Notes under the pieces: generated by a model
Seen by the model: the letters and a program-made list of their open reading frames with translations, nothing else
The model's database searches: none
Told to the model about the DNA's origin: nothing
Translations under genes and position numbers: made by a program
NCBI GenBank assembly: GCA_034440575.1
Contig: JAOTOL010001503.1
Location: 62,001-126,000 of the forward strand
Source of the DNA: Imbricaverruca yamaguchii
Taxonomy: Eukaryota > Arthropoda > Thecostraca > Neoverrucidae
Direction: 5' to 3'
DNA: 64,000 nucleotides
Part shown: positions 48,201-56,971 of the stretch, piece by piece
How positions within the stretch are numbered: position 1 is the first letter of the stretch
Layout: each line of letters starts with the position of its first letter

Positions 48201-50061
48201 ATTCCAATTCAGCGCCAAAAACTACCCCTAGACGTCAAAAGGGGGCATTTGGGAAATATTTGAATTTTAGCTCACGTGACCTGTGCATCTTATATCTCTT
48301 GACAGATGCTAACTACGGGCATAAAATTAACACCATTAGGTGCAGAATTGTTCAAGGAACCTTTCGAGTACTATTTTATTGCGTTTTGATGAAGGATGTC
48401 GGCACTAATGAGCACAAATTGCCCAAAATAGAGGCGTTTGCCAAAATGAGATCATTGACCAGACCTGGAGCGTGACCTATTGATCGGAGGTCATAAAACG
48501 GATATCGTTAGGTTCATAACGCCGAACCCTACACGCTCGTTTTTGTTTCCAGGCCCTAGAGCAATTAGGGGCGATTGTACCCCCTTTGTACCACGGCGTG
48601 CAATCTCAGTCCTGCACTGGCGAGGATTAAGTGTCAGTGAACTTCGCGGGCATTGGATTCGTTGATAAATGCAATCTTGTCGATTTAACTGTAATGAAAC
48701 ACATCCACATAATTCTGCGCTCAATTTAATTGTTTATATAGAAACCGCTTCTATTGTGACAAAAACCAGTTTATGTGCTATTTCTTATACCGTTTCGAAA
48801 TTATATCGTTCAAGAATAGGACATTTTGAAATAGTGGAGGCCCGAGGAAGATAATAACTCATATTTCCGTCCCATTTAGCGAATAGCTAAAATTCACCCA
48901 TTTCGCAGTAGTGTCATGCTGGGAAACCAGTAAATGCTGTCTGGCTAGGAGCCGACAGCTGGTTTTCAAATGTTAAATATGAATGGTAGAACATGATCCC
49001 AACGTACATTGAACGTGCCTGCACAAATTATATGGACTACATGTGCTGTGATTGAATAAACACGTATCATCACAGTGCATATACAAACGGCAGCTGCAGA
49101 TCACTTCCAGTATTACATTGCCTAACTGCATTCCCATGGTTTTGGCTACAAGCAACTCAATTCACCGGTAGGACGTTTTACTTACATGAAGCCTATGGGG
49201 ACGGTGTCCACGGTATCGAGCCTGACTGGATGGTGGCGTTGTCGCCCGCGCATCATCACCTCCCGGAGTCATGGGGAAACTGCAAGCAGGGAAACAGGAT
49301 GTTAATATCTTTTCTCCACCGAAATTTGCAGGCAAAGACTAAGAAAACATATTAATCTGTGGGCCTAATATGGGGAGGGAAGGGGGCCAAGTACATACAG
49401 AGATCAGTACAAAATCGAAGTTTGCGCTGCCGGGGACCAAGACCGCACTGCCACTCTAGTTACGTAATTGAACTATGTGGTAGTGTTCTGTCATCAAACT
49501 GCGAGGGAAAAATGGCGTTTGGGCTCGCTAAAACGAGGGGTGGACTACGTCAAGACTAAAAAGTTTTTTTTTTTTTAAATAAAAATCATTTATTTAATAG
49601 GAACAGGTGTGGATGCGTGTGTTTGCATCTGGTCTTGAACTTATAAGTCACATTTCTGTTGGGAAAAAAATGTCCGACTACAAATACAAACATCTCGCAC
49701 ACATATCCTAAGGCAAAAATTATAATAAAAAAGAGCGAAAGTAACCACACGATACAGACGGACCAAGCAAATCACTTTCGCTTTCAAAGTATGTAGCCAA
49801 GGACAAATTGAAAGATGAGTATTTCCAGAGCAGCAGAACTTTCACTTACGTTTTAGGAACTACTCGTAGGACACACCCATCCGTCACGTCTTCTTCGTCT
49901 TCCACCTCCACCCATATCATATTTCCCCGGCCATCTGTTGTGGAATATTCCAGCATAACATCCTCAGCAGCGAACTTCTCACAAATCAGGCGGCCTGCCT
50001 CACCCCAGCTGTCGCATGACATCTTTTTTACCCGTCCGTTGTAGTCCGCGAAAATCTTCAT
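38953..50061 (-). CDS. PB1-like / SAMD3-like multi-exon gene
   Basis: Host-type gene read leftward from a start codon at 50061 to a stop at 38953. Recognised coding segments are 50061-49850, 49279-49186, 46779-46642, 45338-45204, 44075-43976, 42868-42611, 40044-39930 and 39275-38953, about 450 codons in all. Every boundary has AG before and GT after. Phases agree at every junction except 49186 to 46779, where an exon is probably missing or mis-set. The N terminus (MKIFADYNGRVKKM, acidic VEVEDEEDVTDG) looks like a PB1 or ubiquitin-like fold. Later exons (PTAEQYAEMASSIFDVYPAL, then RLMDELCPDRREKLL and DYPRLFVDKE) follow the order of proteins annotated SAMD3-like, which from memory are multi-copy in fishes and arthropods. 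The sterile alpha motif itself is not visible. Molecular role unknown. Several introns contain one member of a TTAA transposon family. Confidence 0.7.
39930..40044 (-). CDS. Exon of SAMD3-like gene: helical segment
   Basis: Acceptor TTTCTTCAG, 115 bp, donor GTCCGA. It encodes FLKEVIRLAGDDTAFFAKAV and EAVQKRLDAFQEQLLSPP, an amphipathic helix. Starts in phase 0 and ends in phase 1, exactly as required by its neighbours. Confidence 0.7.
40288..41476. mobile_element. TTAA-flanked element with AGGTCA half-sites (copy 2)
   Basis: TTAA is present at both ends (40288-40291 and 41473-41476), with terminal repeats TTAATCCTTACCGTGCA and, read inward, TTAACCCTCGCCCTGCA. Inside each end lies a G-run hairpin with GCGATTGATCGCC / GCGATCAATCG text. 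By hand I count 16 AGGTCA/TGACCT words in about 1.2 kb, against about 0.6 expected on two strands. A GGCGGCGC-TCC-GCGCCGCC hairpin sits at 41387-41405. No ORF. It lies inside an intron of the SAMD3-like gene and contains a nested hAT MITE. Confidence 0.8.
40841..41025. mobile_element. 185-bp hAT MITE nested in TTAA element copy 2
   Basis: Starts CAGGGTTGAACAG and ends GCAAACCCTG. Flanking octamers GTTGAAAG (40833-40840) and GTTGAAAG (41026-41033) are identical, a perfect hAT-type 8-bp target duplication. The interior repeats the palindromic word TACCGGTA/TTACCGGTAAA several times. Confidence 0.93.
42611..42868 (-). CDS. Exon of SAMD3-like gene: RRE-K-L / YPRLF segment
   Basis: 258 bp, exactly 86 codons, phase 0 on both sides. 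Acceptor AAAACAG, donor GTTAGT. It encodes PPFTFVQLPGYVPPPSRL, then MEVQRRINELKPTQEGD, RLMDELCPDRREKLLKQ and SSDYPRLFVDKE. SAMD3-like proteins have the same order: a proline-rich turn, a helix, RR-E/K, then YP-LF before the next domain. Confidence 0.8.
43100..43948. mobile_element. TTAA-flanked element with AGGTCA half-sites (copy 3, left end lost)
   Basis: The right end reads inward TTAACCCTCGCCCCCAGTGGGGGG at 43948. The body aligns with copy 2 by eye (TTACCTCGGCCATTTTTTT, CGGCG-TCGCTCCG-TGCCGCC, a GCGAAAAAC word before the G run). About ten AGGTCA/TGACCT words are present. The left end is not identifiable. An isolated hAT-type end CAGGGGCGGATCCAGG at about 43041 lies where it should begin. 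Confidence 0.65.
43976..44075 (-). CDS. Exon of SAMD3-like gene: conserved core
   Basis: A strong polypyrimidine tract and acceptor TTCTTTTCCAG, 100 bp, donor GTAAGTG. It encodes NTPTAEQYAEMASSIFDVYP and ALKDGTLKWKDAL. This is the family's most recognisable block (P-T-x-x-Y near the start, YP-L-K-D and a W later). The TTAA element of copy 3 ends only 27 bp beyond the donor. Confidence 0.8.
45204..45338 (-). CDS. Exon of SAMD3-like gene
   Basis: 135 bp between acceptor CATGACAG and donor GTAAGC. It reads YFDPNHLTSALRCMLKEEG then QLTTSEWSQIMDVIYASF, helical in character and equivalent to the segment before the conserved PT-xxY-xxxA block of the family. Phase 2 on both sides; the right side joins the exon at 44075 to form a cysteine codon. 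Confidence 0.7.
45940..46464. mobile_element. hAT-type MITE, 525 bp
   Basis: Left end CAAGGGCGCAGCCAG and right end CTGGCTGCGCCCCTG are inverted repeats. Flanking octamers AACAAGAA and AACAGGGA agree at 6 of 8 positions. It lies within an intron of the SAMD3-like gene. No coding potential. Confidence 0.75.
46642..46779 (-). CDS. Putative linker exon of SAMD3-like gene
   Basis: In the frame that links in phase to the next exon, this reads SGDGPDDIASVDSVPSAS followed by a serine-rich stretch. The acceptor is GTAAGCAG; the donor is weak (GTTTGT at the chosen end, with GTGTAG as an alternative). A second frame is also open, so this exon is less secure than the others. Confidence 0.45.
47542..48630. 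mobile_element. TTAA-flanked element with AGGTCA half-sites (copy 4, inverted)
   Basis: Left TTATCCCTTCACAGTGC and right, read inward, TTAATCCTCGCCAGTGC are diverged terminal repeats. The GGCGGCGC-AGCGCC hairpin is near the left end instead of the right, so this copy is inverted relative to copies 2 and 3. It carries eight AGGTCA/TGACCT words and is interrupted by a MITE at 47642. It sits in an intron of the SAMD3-like gene. Confidence 0.75.
47642..47839. mobile_element. 198-bp hAT MITE with perfect target duplication
   Basis: Ends CAGTGGCGGCGCCACGG and CCGGGTGGCGCCGCCCTTG. The octamers outside are ACCCTCAG (47634-47641) and ACCCTCAG (47840-47847), identical. It is inserted into TTAA element copy 4, so it is the younger event. 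A longer relative is at 25462. Confidence 0.93.
49186..49279 (-). CDS. Exon 2 of SAMD3-like gene: linker
   Basis: Acceptor CTGCTTGCAG, 94 bp, donor GTAAGT. Only one frame is open (FPMTPGGDDARATTPPSSQ...), and it is the one demanded by the phase of exon 1. The peptide is low-complexity linker. It ends in phase 0, which does not match the next segment I recognise. Confidence 0.65.
49850..50061 (-). CDS. Exon 1 of SAMD3-like gene: PB1-like domain
   Basis: ATG at 50061 opens 70 codons: MKIFADYNGRVKKM, then a CDSWGEAGRLICEKF helix-like segment, MLEYSTTDGRGNMIWVEV, and DVTDGCVLRVV. The basic start, acidic D/E cluster and spacing fit a PB1-type fold, an inference from pattern only. A good acceptor (TATTTCCAG) precedes the ATG by five bases, so an upstream untranslated exon is likely. 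Donor GTAAGT follows 49850 and splits a codon in phase 2, matching the next exon. Confidence 0.75.
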
Positions 50062-50377
50062 GCTTCCTGGAAATATGCACCACATTATTTGGGGGAAAGG
50101 AGGAAGCATTTGGAGGTATTAGTCAGTTAAATAAACTAGTGTGAAATGAAGAAACCGATTTGTAGCCTTTAACGATAACCAATTTAACTAAAAAGACCCT
50201 CGTAAATTAAGCACACTATACATCAAAATCTCCGTACAGCGAAATGAACGTAAAATTTATGATCAGGTTTCGTGGTTGTATACCCCCAAGCGGTATTTCC
50301 CGATATTTACAGGCGGTAAAAGCCATACCGAAGGCAGCCGAACATACCTGAATAAAATTATGGGAGATTGACGAATT
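50062..50377. other. Intergenic gap between two minus-strand genes
   Basis: Probably holds the 5' untranslated part of the SAMD3-like gene and the 3' end of the exon upstream. No clear promoter motif or AATAAA is visible on the minus strand. Confidence 0.4.
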
Positions 50378-50781
50378 TTAAGCATGCCAGCGCATGATAA
50401 CATGAATGCAACCATTCTTTCGGTACACTCTAAGGGGATGGTAATCCACGAGGTCTTCCAATTTTACAAACAGCACTCTTCCATTCGAGTCCAGCTGATA
50501 AGCGTTAGTGTGAAAATCTTAGTCATGGTTCATCACCTCCACCAACAGCTTTACTTCTTCGTTGACTGCGTCGAGAAACACGAAATTGATCAATGAAATC
50601 GAAAAACTGTCCTTTTCTCCTACGAGAACAGCGTCTCCTGTGCTGTACTGTGTGCCATTCGTTAACAAAGACGTCCCAATCTGCATGTTCCTCGTCACCT
50701 GAACCCGTTGTTCCTCTGGCAGTGTTGGCAGATCAACTGCTTTACATTTGAATTCGCTCACTCGGTTAGATGACATGTAGC
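50378..50781 (-). pseudogene. C-terminal exon of a transposase-like zinc-finger family, with premature stop
   Basis: Acceptor GGTCCCAG opens a frame at 50781: VSEFKCKAVDLPTLPEEQRV, TNGTQYSTGDAVLVGEKDSF, LINFVFLDAVNEEVKLLVEV. An in-frame TAA at 50519-50521 interrupts it, but the same frame continues for 46 codons with DFHTNAYQLDS, LEDLVDYHPLRVYRKNG and MRWHA before a second stop at 50378. A C-terminal module of the type NG-x-Y-x-x-G-D-x-V followed by H-x-N-A-Y and DYHPL is, from memory, how proteins of the family at 57.8-59.8 kb end, so this may be their last exon. The single stop suggests recent decay or a sequence error. Alternatively it belongs to a separate copy. Confidence 0.55.
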
Positions 50782-51123
50782 CTGGGACCAGAGGTCAAAA
50801 AAGCAAATGGTGGTCACCGACGGACCTATGTAGACCAATCTGGTCGCCGGAGAAAAATGTGCATTTTTATGGACGAGGACACGTTTTCGACGGCTCAACA
50901 GTGGCGAAGAAGTATCAAAACTAGAACCTTTTTCTTTGGTCACCAGCCAAACTTGACCGACCGCAACGAGCGCCGTGTGGAACCCACCATTTGCCTCGCA
51001 GGCCAACATTTTATCTCGTCGCTGTATGAGACATAAATATATTCGACAAAAAAAGTTCACAGCAGATTCACCGGGCATCTGACTCACCACACAACAAACA
51101 TGTCAGGCAGCAGATCCGCCAGG
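50782..51123. other. No gene recognised; tandem 3' end of the hAT ORF
   Basis: Adjacent to the hAT ORF stop. The phrase GATCTGCTGCCTGACGTGT and variants are repeated about four times between 51095 and 51215, spanning the last codons of that ORF. The rest, 50790-51050, appears intronic or intergenic. Confidence 0.5.
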
Positions 51124-53945
51124 CTACACGTCAGGCAGCAGATCCGCTAGGTAGTACATGCCAGGCAGCAGACCCGCTTGGCAACACATGTTTGGTAACA
51201 CAGTAGGCTCGTCAGGCAGTAACACGAAGCGCGATTTTAAATTACAGTACAGATAGTCCTGGGGCTTTTTTGTTCCCTTGTGCCTGGCGATAACTGTTCC
51301 CTCAAGTGTTGACTTGAGGCTCAAAGTGCGCCTACTGAAGTTAAATCGGTGCTTGGCTTGCACCTTTCGGATCAGCCAATCGGAGTGGCACATGTCGGGA
51401 CCATTCCATCGGATGATCAGCTCTTTGGCTGCGTTTTGGTGGTCTAGCTGCCGATGAATGCCAAAGACGGCCTTGCCTGAGCTGCCCATGCTCTCTACTA
51501 CGCTCTCGGGCGGGCTCATCAGCCAGAGCCTGATGACTACATTGAGGTAGGGTTGGAGAGCGACATTGCTTTGAGCACGCTGCCAGAGGAGCTTGAGGAG
51601 TTTCTGATGTGAGTCTGCGCAGCTCCAACTCATCGTGACATACGCCTCCTTGACGGCAGCTGGTGGGACCACGTCCGGGATGAGCCGGCGACCTCCGAGG
51701 CGGTCAATAGCACATGCTATGTCCCCAACGATACTAGAAGTTGGAGACCGTTGGAGGCTTGCCAAGTTGGCCACCAACTCGATGTCTGCCATGGACTGCA
51801 AGAGCTTGCCATTGTGACAGCCCTTACTGTCGCCCTTGGCATCGACACCAGCCTCGCGCCGCTCACAGTGCCGGCACAAGATTTGCAGAAAATCTGATAT
51901 TTCGGCTACCTGCTTTGCCGTCAAATTTCCACTAAATGCCGCCATGCTTTGCCAGCAGATTGCTATCTCCTCCGGGTTTCCCTCTTCTAAAGCGGCATGG
52001 ATACCTGCAGTATCCAGCGGCGCACTTCCTGCCCTGATGCTGTCACGTGGCAACACAGCCGCCATCGCACGAAGCTGCTGCATCTTCTCCCTGAAAATCT
52101 CCTGGCGCTCCCATGGAAGCCTTTGGACGTCCTGCAGTGCACTGCTGAGCTGTGCCACTACTGCATAGACATCAAGCAGTGCTGAGACACGAACCCTGAA
52201 GGTGGAGTCGCGCCCTCTCAGGAGCTTGAGCTCCTCCTCGATCTCCTCCAGGACATTTGCCTTCGCCTTGGAGTTCTGCAGACGGTTTTCGAGGGCACGA
52301 GTAGTAGCCGGCAGATTGGTGATAAACGCCTTGAACACTTTAGCAGCATGTGGGGCGAACCGTGTGTCTGACCAGAGGAGTGGTTTGCGCGTGGCTAACC
52401 CCATGCTCTCCCCACAAGCAACCAGCTCCTCATATCCCTTGCCATGGGTGAAACGTTTGGTCATGCGAGAGACCATGGCGATGGTGTCGTCTACCCATCT
52501 GCAGGTTGGGGCTGACCTGGCATTCCCATCTGCTAAGTTGAGTAGGTGCGCACCATCCCAAAAGCATGGCACGCAGGGCGGCTTTGAGCGGACTGCAAGG
52601 TCTTTGTCGCTGTTGGCCAACTTCCTCAGAAACTGGACTGGCACACCTAGCTGATGGTACTGAACATCTGTACATATTGCCGCCAGCTGCTCCACGCGCT
52701 TCATGCCTACACAGGCGGTTGTCGCCAGCCACTCCTCCGCGAGTGAAGCACCGTCGTGGTTCTTCACGATAGGAGCGCCGACGATGAAAGCCTGGACCAT
52801 TGCATCATCAGGCGCCTGGGGAACGATGGTTATGACAGCGGTAATGTCTATGGTGCGGTGATTCAGGGTCACCTTGTCTGCCACAAGCGCAACACACGGC
52901 GAAGACTCAACGTGACGGGTCACGGCGCTGATAATTTCATCAGCGAAGGCATCGAGGAATCGTGCCATTTGAACAGATGAGTGGCAGATGTTGCCCACAT
53001 CAGCACCACTGACCTTCAGCAACACGATTAGCTTTTCAAATTCAGTCTGCGGCAGTGACTCCTCCAGCACGTGATAGGCCACACGCAGGACTCGCTTGCT
53101 GACATCTGCTGCCTCCTTGCTCTCCTTCGTCTTTCTGGTGCTCTTATCTTCATCTGCTCGCATATACTCCTTGTGTTTGGTGGACGTCAGGTGGCATTTC
53201 AATGACGCTTTGAGCAGCACGAACGACCGAGGAAGTGTCACGGGCTTTGGAAAGGACGTCCCGAGAGAGAAGTCATATCGGTAGACGCCAGCGACGTTGG
53301 TGGATTTCATGTCAGGAAGCTGGTTACGACTGAAATCCGGGTTGCAGACGTCACAGTAGATGACACAGAGGTATGGAACACACCTGAGGTGATGGGATGA
53401 GGCACGGATAAAATATTTGAGGTCCCTTGCAAATTTGAGGGCCTCGAGCTCATCCTTATCACTCACTTCATGCATGACGGTATCACCATGGATGCGAGGC
53501 CCTTCCATCAGCTGACAGAGGCGGGAGACTGTTGACTCCAGCTTCCCTATCTTGGCCGTGCACGCACACACTTCGACCGCACGATGAGACGTGCCGGCCG
53601 CACCCTGCCCAGGAACCGCGCCGCCGGGTGCGTTTTGGCCTGGATCTGAATCCACGGGTGACTCCTGTCCGGGAGCTGCATCACCTGGTGCGTCTCGCAC
53701 GGGAGCTGCATCACCTGGTGCGTCCCGCCCAGGAGCTGCATCACCGGGTGCGTCCCGCCTGGGAGCTGCATCACCTGGTGCGTCCCTCCTGGGAGCTGCA
53801 TCACCTGGTGCGTCCCGTCCGGGAGCTGGGTCGCCTGGTGCATCCCGCCTTGGAGCTGGGTCGCTGGACACGTCTCGCCCGGGAGCTGCATCGCCTGGTG
53901 CGTTCCGCCTGGGAGCTGCATCGCTGGGTGCGTCCAATCCAGGAG
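51124..53945 (-). CDS. hAT-superfamily transposase-like protein, intact ORF
   Basis: About 940 uninterrupted codons. I place the exon start at 53945 after acceptor TTTTGGCGTAG; the frame also extends to a methionine at 54000. N-terminal ~110 residues: about eleven 10-residue repeats of the type APGRDAPGDA. Then a possible zinc-binding segment (CDVC, later LKCHLTSTKHKEY), and a transposase-like core with VALVADKVTLNHRT (candidate first catalytic aspartate), VGAPIVKNHDGASLAEEWLA, WDGAHLLNLAD, THGKGYEELV and WSDTRFAPHAAKVF. This order matches hAT-like proteins related to KIAA1586/ZNF862-type genes. The usual C-terminal hAT dimerisation motif is not visible. No terminal repeats or 8-bp duplication were found. 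It could be a recent transposon or a domesticated gene. Its role would be DNA binding or transposition; host function unknown. Confidence 0.75.
53625..53945 (-). repeat. In-frame 30-bp minisatellite in the hAT ORF
   Basis: About eleven 30-bp units (plus-strand core GGGAGCTGCATCACCTGGTG + CGTCCCGCC) encode a 10-residue repeat rich in A, P, G, D and R. All units keep the frame. The strong repetition also produces open frames in other phases, which I do not annotate. Confidence 0.9.
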
Positions 53946-54094
53946 CTACGCCAAAATTAACACATATCAGTGCAGGTATCAATACATTGACAAACGACAA
54001 ATGTCAATAAATGACAAATCTTTACCATTATTCTAAAAGATGCTCAGAGCACTTCCACTAACAATGAAGTTAGGTAGCTACTTACAATATTCAA

Positions 54095-54960
54095 CTATTC
54101 TGTTGGTGAAGAAAGGCTCTCTTAGGTATGTCCTGCTATGGCTAACTTTAATTTTGAATTGATGACTTCTAATTGTATCATTTCTATTAAATTTGACAAA
54201 TTGCTTGCAGTATCACTGTATATCTCCCCTCAGCTTTCTATAACTGAGATAAAATATTGAATTCTTCAAACCTTCCCTTGTGTGCTAGGTTGTTCACACA
54301 TTAACAAAACATTAACCATTTTCGTTGCCCTCTTTTACACTCTCTTGAAGAGCAAACAATCTTTCCCATAACCAGGTGCCCAAAACCTGAACATAGTAGT
54401 CCAAAGGCAGCCTGACATGTGCACAGTAAAGCTTTTTGATAACTACTTCACTTTTGTATGATACATTCCAATTTATTGCCCCAAGCATTTGTACTTTCTT
54501 TCTGGCTGTACATTTTCAATACTATCTACAAATATAATTAAAAATGGTGATCCCAGTAATGACCACTGGCTGACTCGTGTAAGAACATCTTCCACAAGAC
54601 TTTGTGTCATTCAGCATCATTAGCTGCTGTTGATCTTAAAACTATAACACTATTTCCACATTAGGTTTGTAGAAAAAAAATGTCCAAGAGATTTGTCAGA
54701 CATGATTAGTCATTCTTAAAATCATGTTGAATATCACAAATCAATATACTTTTTTCCAGAAAACTACCATGCTATCCTCAGCAAATGCTTCAATTACCTT
54801 GCAGACCAGGGATGCGAGACTTGCATACTGGTCTACAATTTGCAACTTTCCCTGTCATGGATTCTTAAAAAGAGGAACTACATTTGCCCTTTTCCGATCT
54901 GCTGTAATTTCTTCTTGTTAAAATGACCTACAAGATATGATACTAAGTGGAATCTCCAAT
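54095..54960 (-). mobile_element. CR1-like LINE fragment (decayed copy)
   Basis: Minus-strand remnants in LINE order: RT entry text (ITADRKRANVVPLFKNP-like, ~54900), a palm remnant (~54560), and C-terminal FFTNRIVEY (~54100). Stops throughout. Confidence 0.7.
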
Positions 54961-55019
54961 TATTTTTCACCTTGCACTGCCCTAGTACACCTTTCATGAG
55001 AGCCTGCTGCATCATATGA

Positions 55020-56592
55020 CTTTATTTTAGGACATAAAAGCAGAGACATAAAGAATAAATGCACCTACGAGCCACAGGAATCCTTCTGAGTTGGATTTTG
55101 TGAACACCAGGGACTGGTTGGACACCAGATTTGTGTGTGTGTGATTGTGGTTTTAGGGCGCATCGACCAAGGTTGGTCATTTAGCGCCCAGCACCAGATT
55201 TGTCAAATGTGAATTAACTATCCCTGGGATGCTAGAAAATAACCCCTCTCTCCTAATAACATTTCCATATGCTATTTATAAGGATGTTAATGGAGTCTGT
55301 TAGCTGGTTCCAATGACCAACTACCCTGTTGGTGAAGAAAGATTGTCTTAGACATAAAGACATAAAGACATAAAAGATTAGTGCAATTATGAGCCACAAG
55401 GGCCCTTCTTGGTTGCACTCTGTACACTGAACCAGTTGCCCACCAAATCTGTCAATCAGCCCTCCCTGTAATACTGAAAAGCAAGCCATCTATTCTTATA
55501 ATGATTGTCTATGCTGTTTTTAAAGATGTTCAATTTGCTGCTACTGACAATGTTTTCTGGCAGCTGGTTCCAGTGTTCTACTACCCTGTTGGTGAAGAAA
55601 GTCTGCCTTAACCTTGTTCTGCTGTGGTTAACTTTAATTTTGAATTTATGACCTCTAATTGCATCATTTCTGTTCCATTCAAACATTTCCCCAAGATATC
55701 CCCTCTCCAGACTATGGACAAATTTAAAGACCTCGATGAGATCTCCTCTCAGCCTTCTATATCTAAGTGAAAACATATTCAATTTCTTCAATCTTTCCTC
55801 ATATGCCAGGTTGCTTATGCCATTAACCATTTTTGTAGCCCTCTTTTGTACTCTTTCTAAAAGCCAACAATCTTTTTCATAGCTAGGTGACCAAACTTGG
55901 ATGCAGTATTCCAAAGGTGGTCTGACGTATGCACAGTAAGGCTTCCTGATCACTTCCTCACTTCTGTATGATACATTCCTATTTATTGCCCCGAGCATTC
56001 TCAGTGCCTTCTTCCTGGCTTCCTTGGTCTGTTCTGATGCCCCCAGTTTTGTGTTTAGAATAAAACTTAAATCCTCCCCCTATTGAGTCACTGATAGCAC
56101 TTGGCCTCCCATCAAGTATAGAGCCTTCATATGCTGCTTACCTACATGCATGATTTTGCACTTATAAAAATTGAACTTAATTTGCCATTCTTCGGACCAC
56201 TTCACAAGTTCGTCTAAGTCTTTTTGCAGCGAGATATGCTCATCTTGACCTGTTATTGCCCTAAAGACCTTCAAATCATCCACAAATTTCAAAACTTTAC
56301 TGCTTAGGCCACTTTCAATGTTATTTACAAATATAATGAGCAGTAGTGGCCCCAGTACTGACCCCTTGCTTGCTTACTCTTAGCCTTGTACTACTATGAT
56401 TCATCTTGATTTGGAATTATTGGCCTCTAATTACACCATATCTGTTAAATTCAAACATTTCCCTTGCCTATCCTTTCTGCTGACCATGGACCAAGGCTCC
56501 TTAAATCATTAACCATATTTGTTGCCCTCTTTTCTATCTTTAAAAGCCAACAATCTGTCATAACTAGGTTATCAGGCTATAATGCATTTTCG
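55020..56592 (-). mobile_element. Older CR1-like LINE copy, split by a younger one
   Basis: The part at 56592-56383 reads ...KMNHSSTRLR and the part at 55345-55020 resumes with RQSFFTNRVVGHWNQL and ends in gacataaa octamers (55031-55052). Joined across the inserted copy at 55351-56377 they form one continuous ORF2 end, so they are one element. Decayed. Confidence 0.8.
55351..56377 (-). mobile_element. Younger CR1-like LINE copy nested in an older one
   Basis: 5'-truncated in the RT palm. It reads GSVLGPLLLI, KFVDDLKVFRAITGQDEHI, then after one frameshift a 180-codon end with YVRPPLEYCIQVWSP and FFTNRVVEHWNQLPENIV. It finishes in three perfect TTTATGTC octamers (55351-55374 on the plus strand as GACATAAA). 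TAAGA (plus TCTTA) flanks it on both sides (55346-55350 and 56378-56382), a 5-bp target duplication. Confidence 0.88.
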
Positions 56593-56865
56593 TCTTTCAA
56601 AAGAAACATGCTCACTGTGAGCTCAATATGCACTCAGTTATGGTGGATCTCATTAATACGCATGTCGCATACTCAGTTATAGTGGAGCTCATTAATTCAC
56701 ACACTATGATAAAGGCTATGACAATTTTTTTATGGTTTTAAGGTGTAGCAACAGGTCATTTTGCACCCAATAAAAGCTCGGATTTCAACATGCTAAAAAC
56801 AAGCATGATTTAAGCACTGGTGTGAAACAGGTGAAGCCTAGTATATTTGCCTACTGTCCAGGAAG

Positions 56866-56971
56866 ACTTACCACTCTGTAGCCATCCATCCAATCGTAAT
56901 TCGATTGGATGGATGGCTACAGAGTGGTAAGTGGATGCCTGTCTTCGATCCATCCAATCGAAGACAGGCAT
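56866..56971. repeat. Double palindrome at the end of the zinc-finger exon
   Basis: Perfect 31-bp arms 56866-56896 and 56902-56932 surround a 5-nt loop. Immediately beside them are perfect 15-bp arms 56935-56949 and 56957-56971 around 7 nt. The two hairpins share the word CCATCCAATCG. Both strands carry GGTAAGT, a splice-donor consensus, at the palindrome edges. Confidence 0.95.

Noticed and set aside
53940..54000. Signal peptide on the hAT ORF (hydrophobic MSFVNVLIPALICV)
   Set aside because: A splice acceptor lies just inside the frame, and a secreted transposase-like protein makes no sense. The hydrophobic codons are probably intron.
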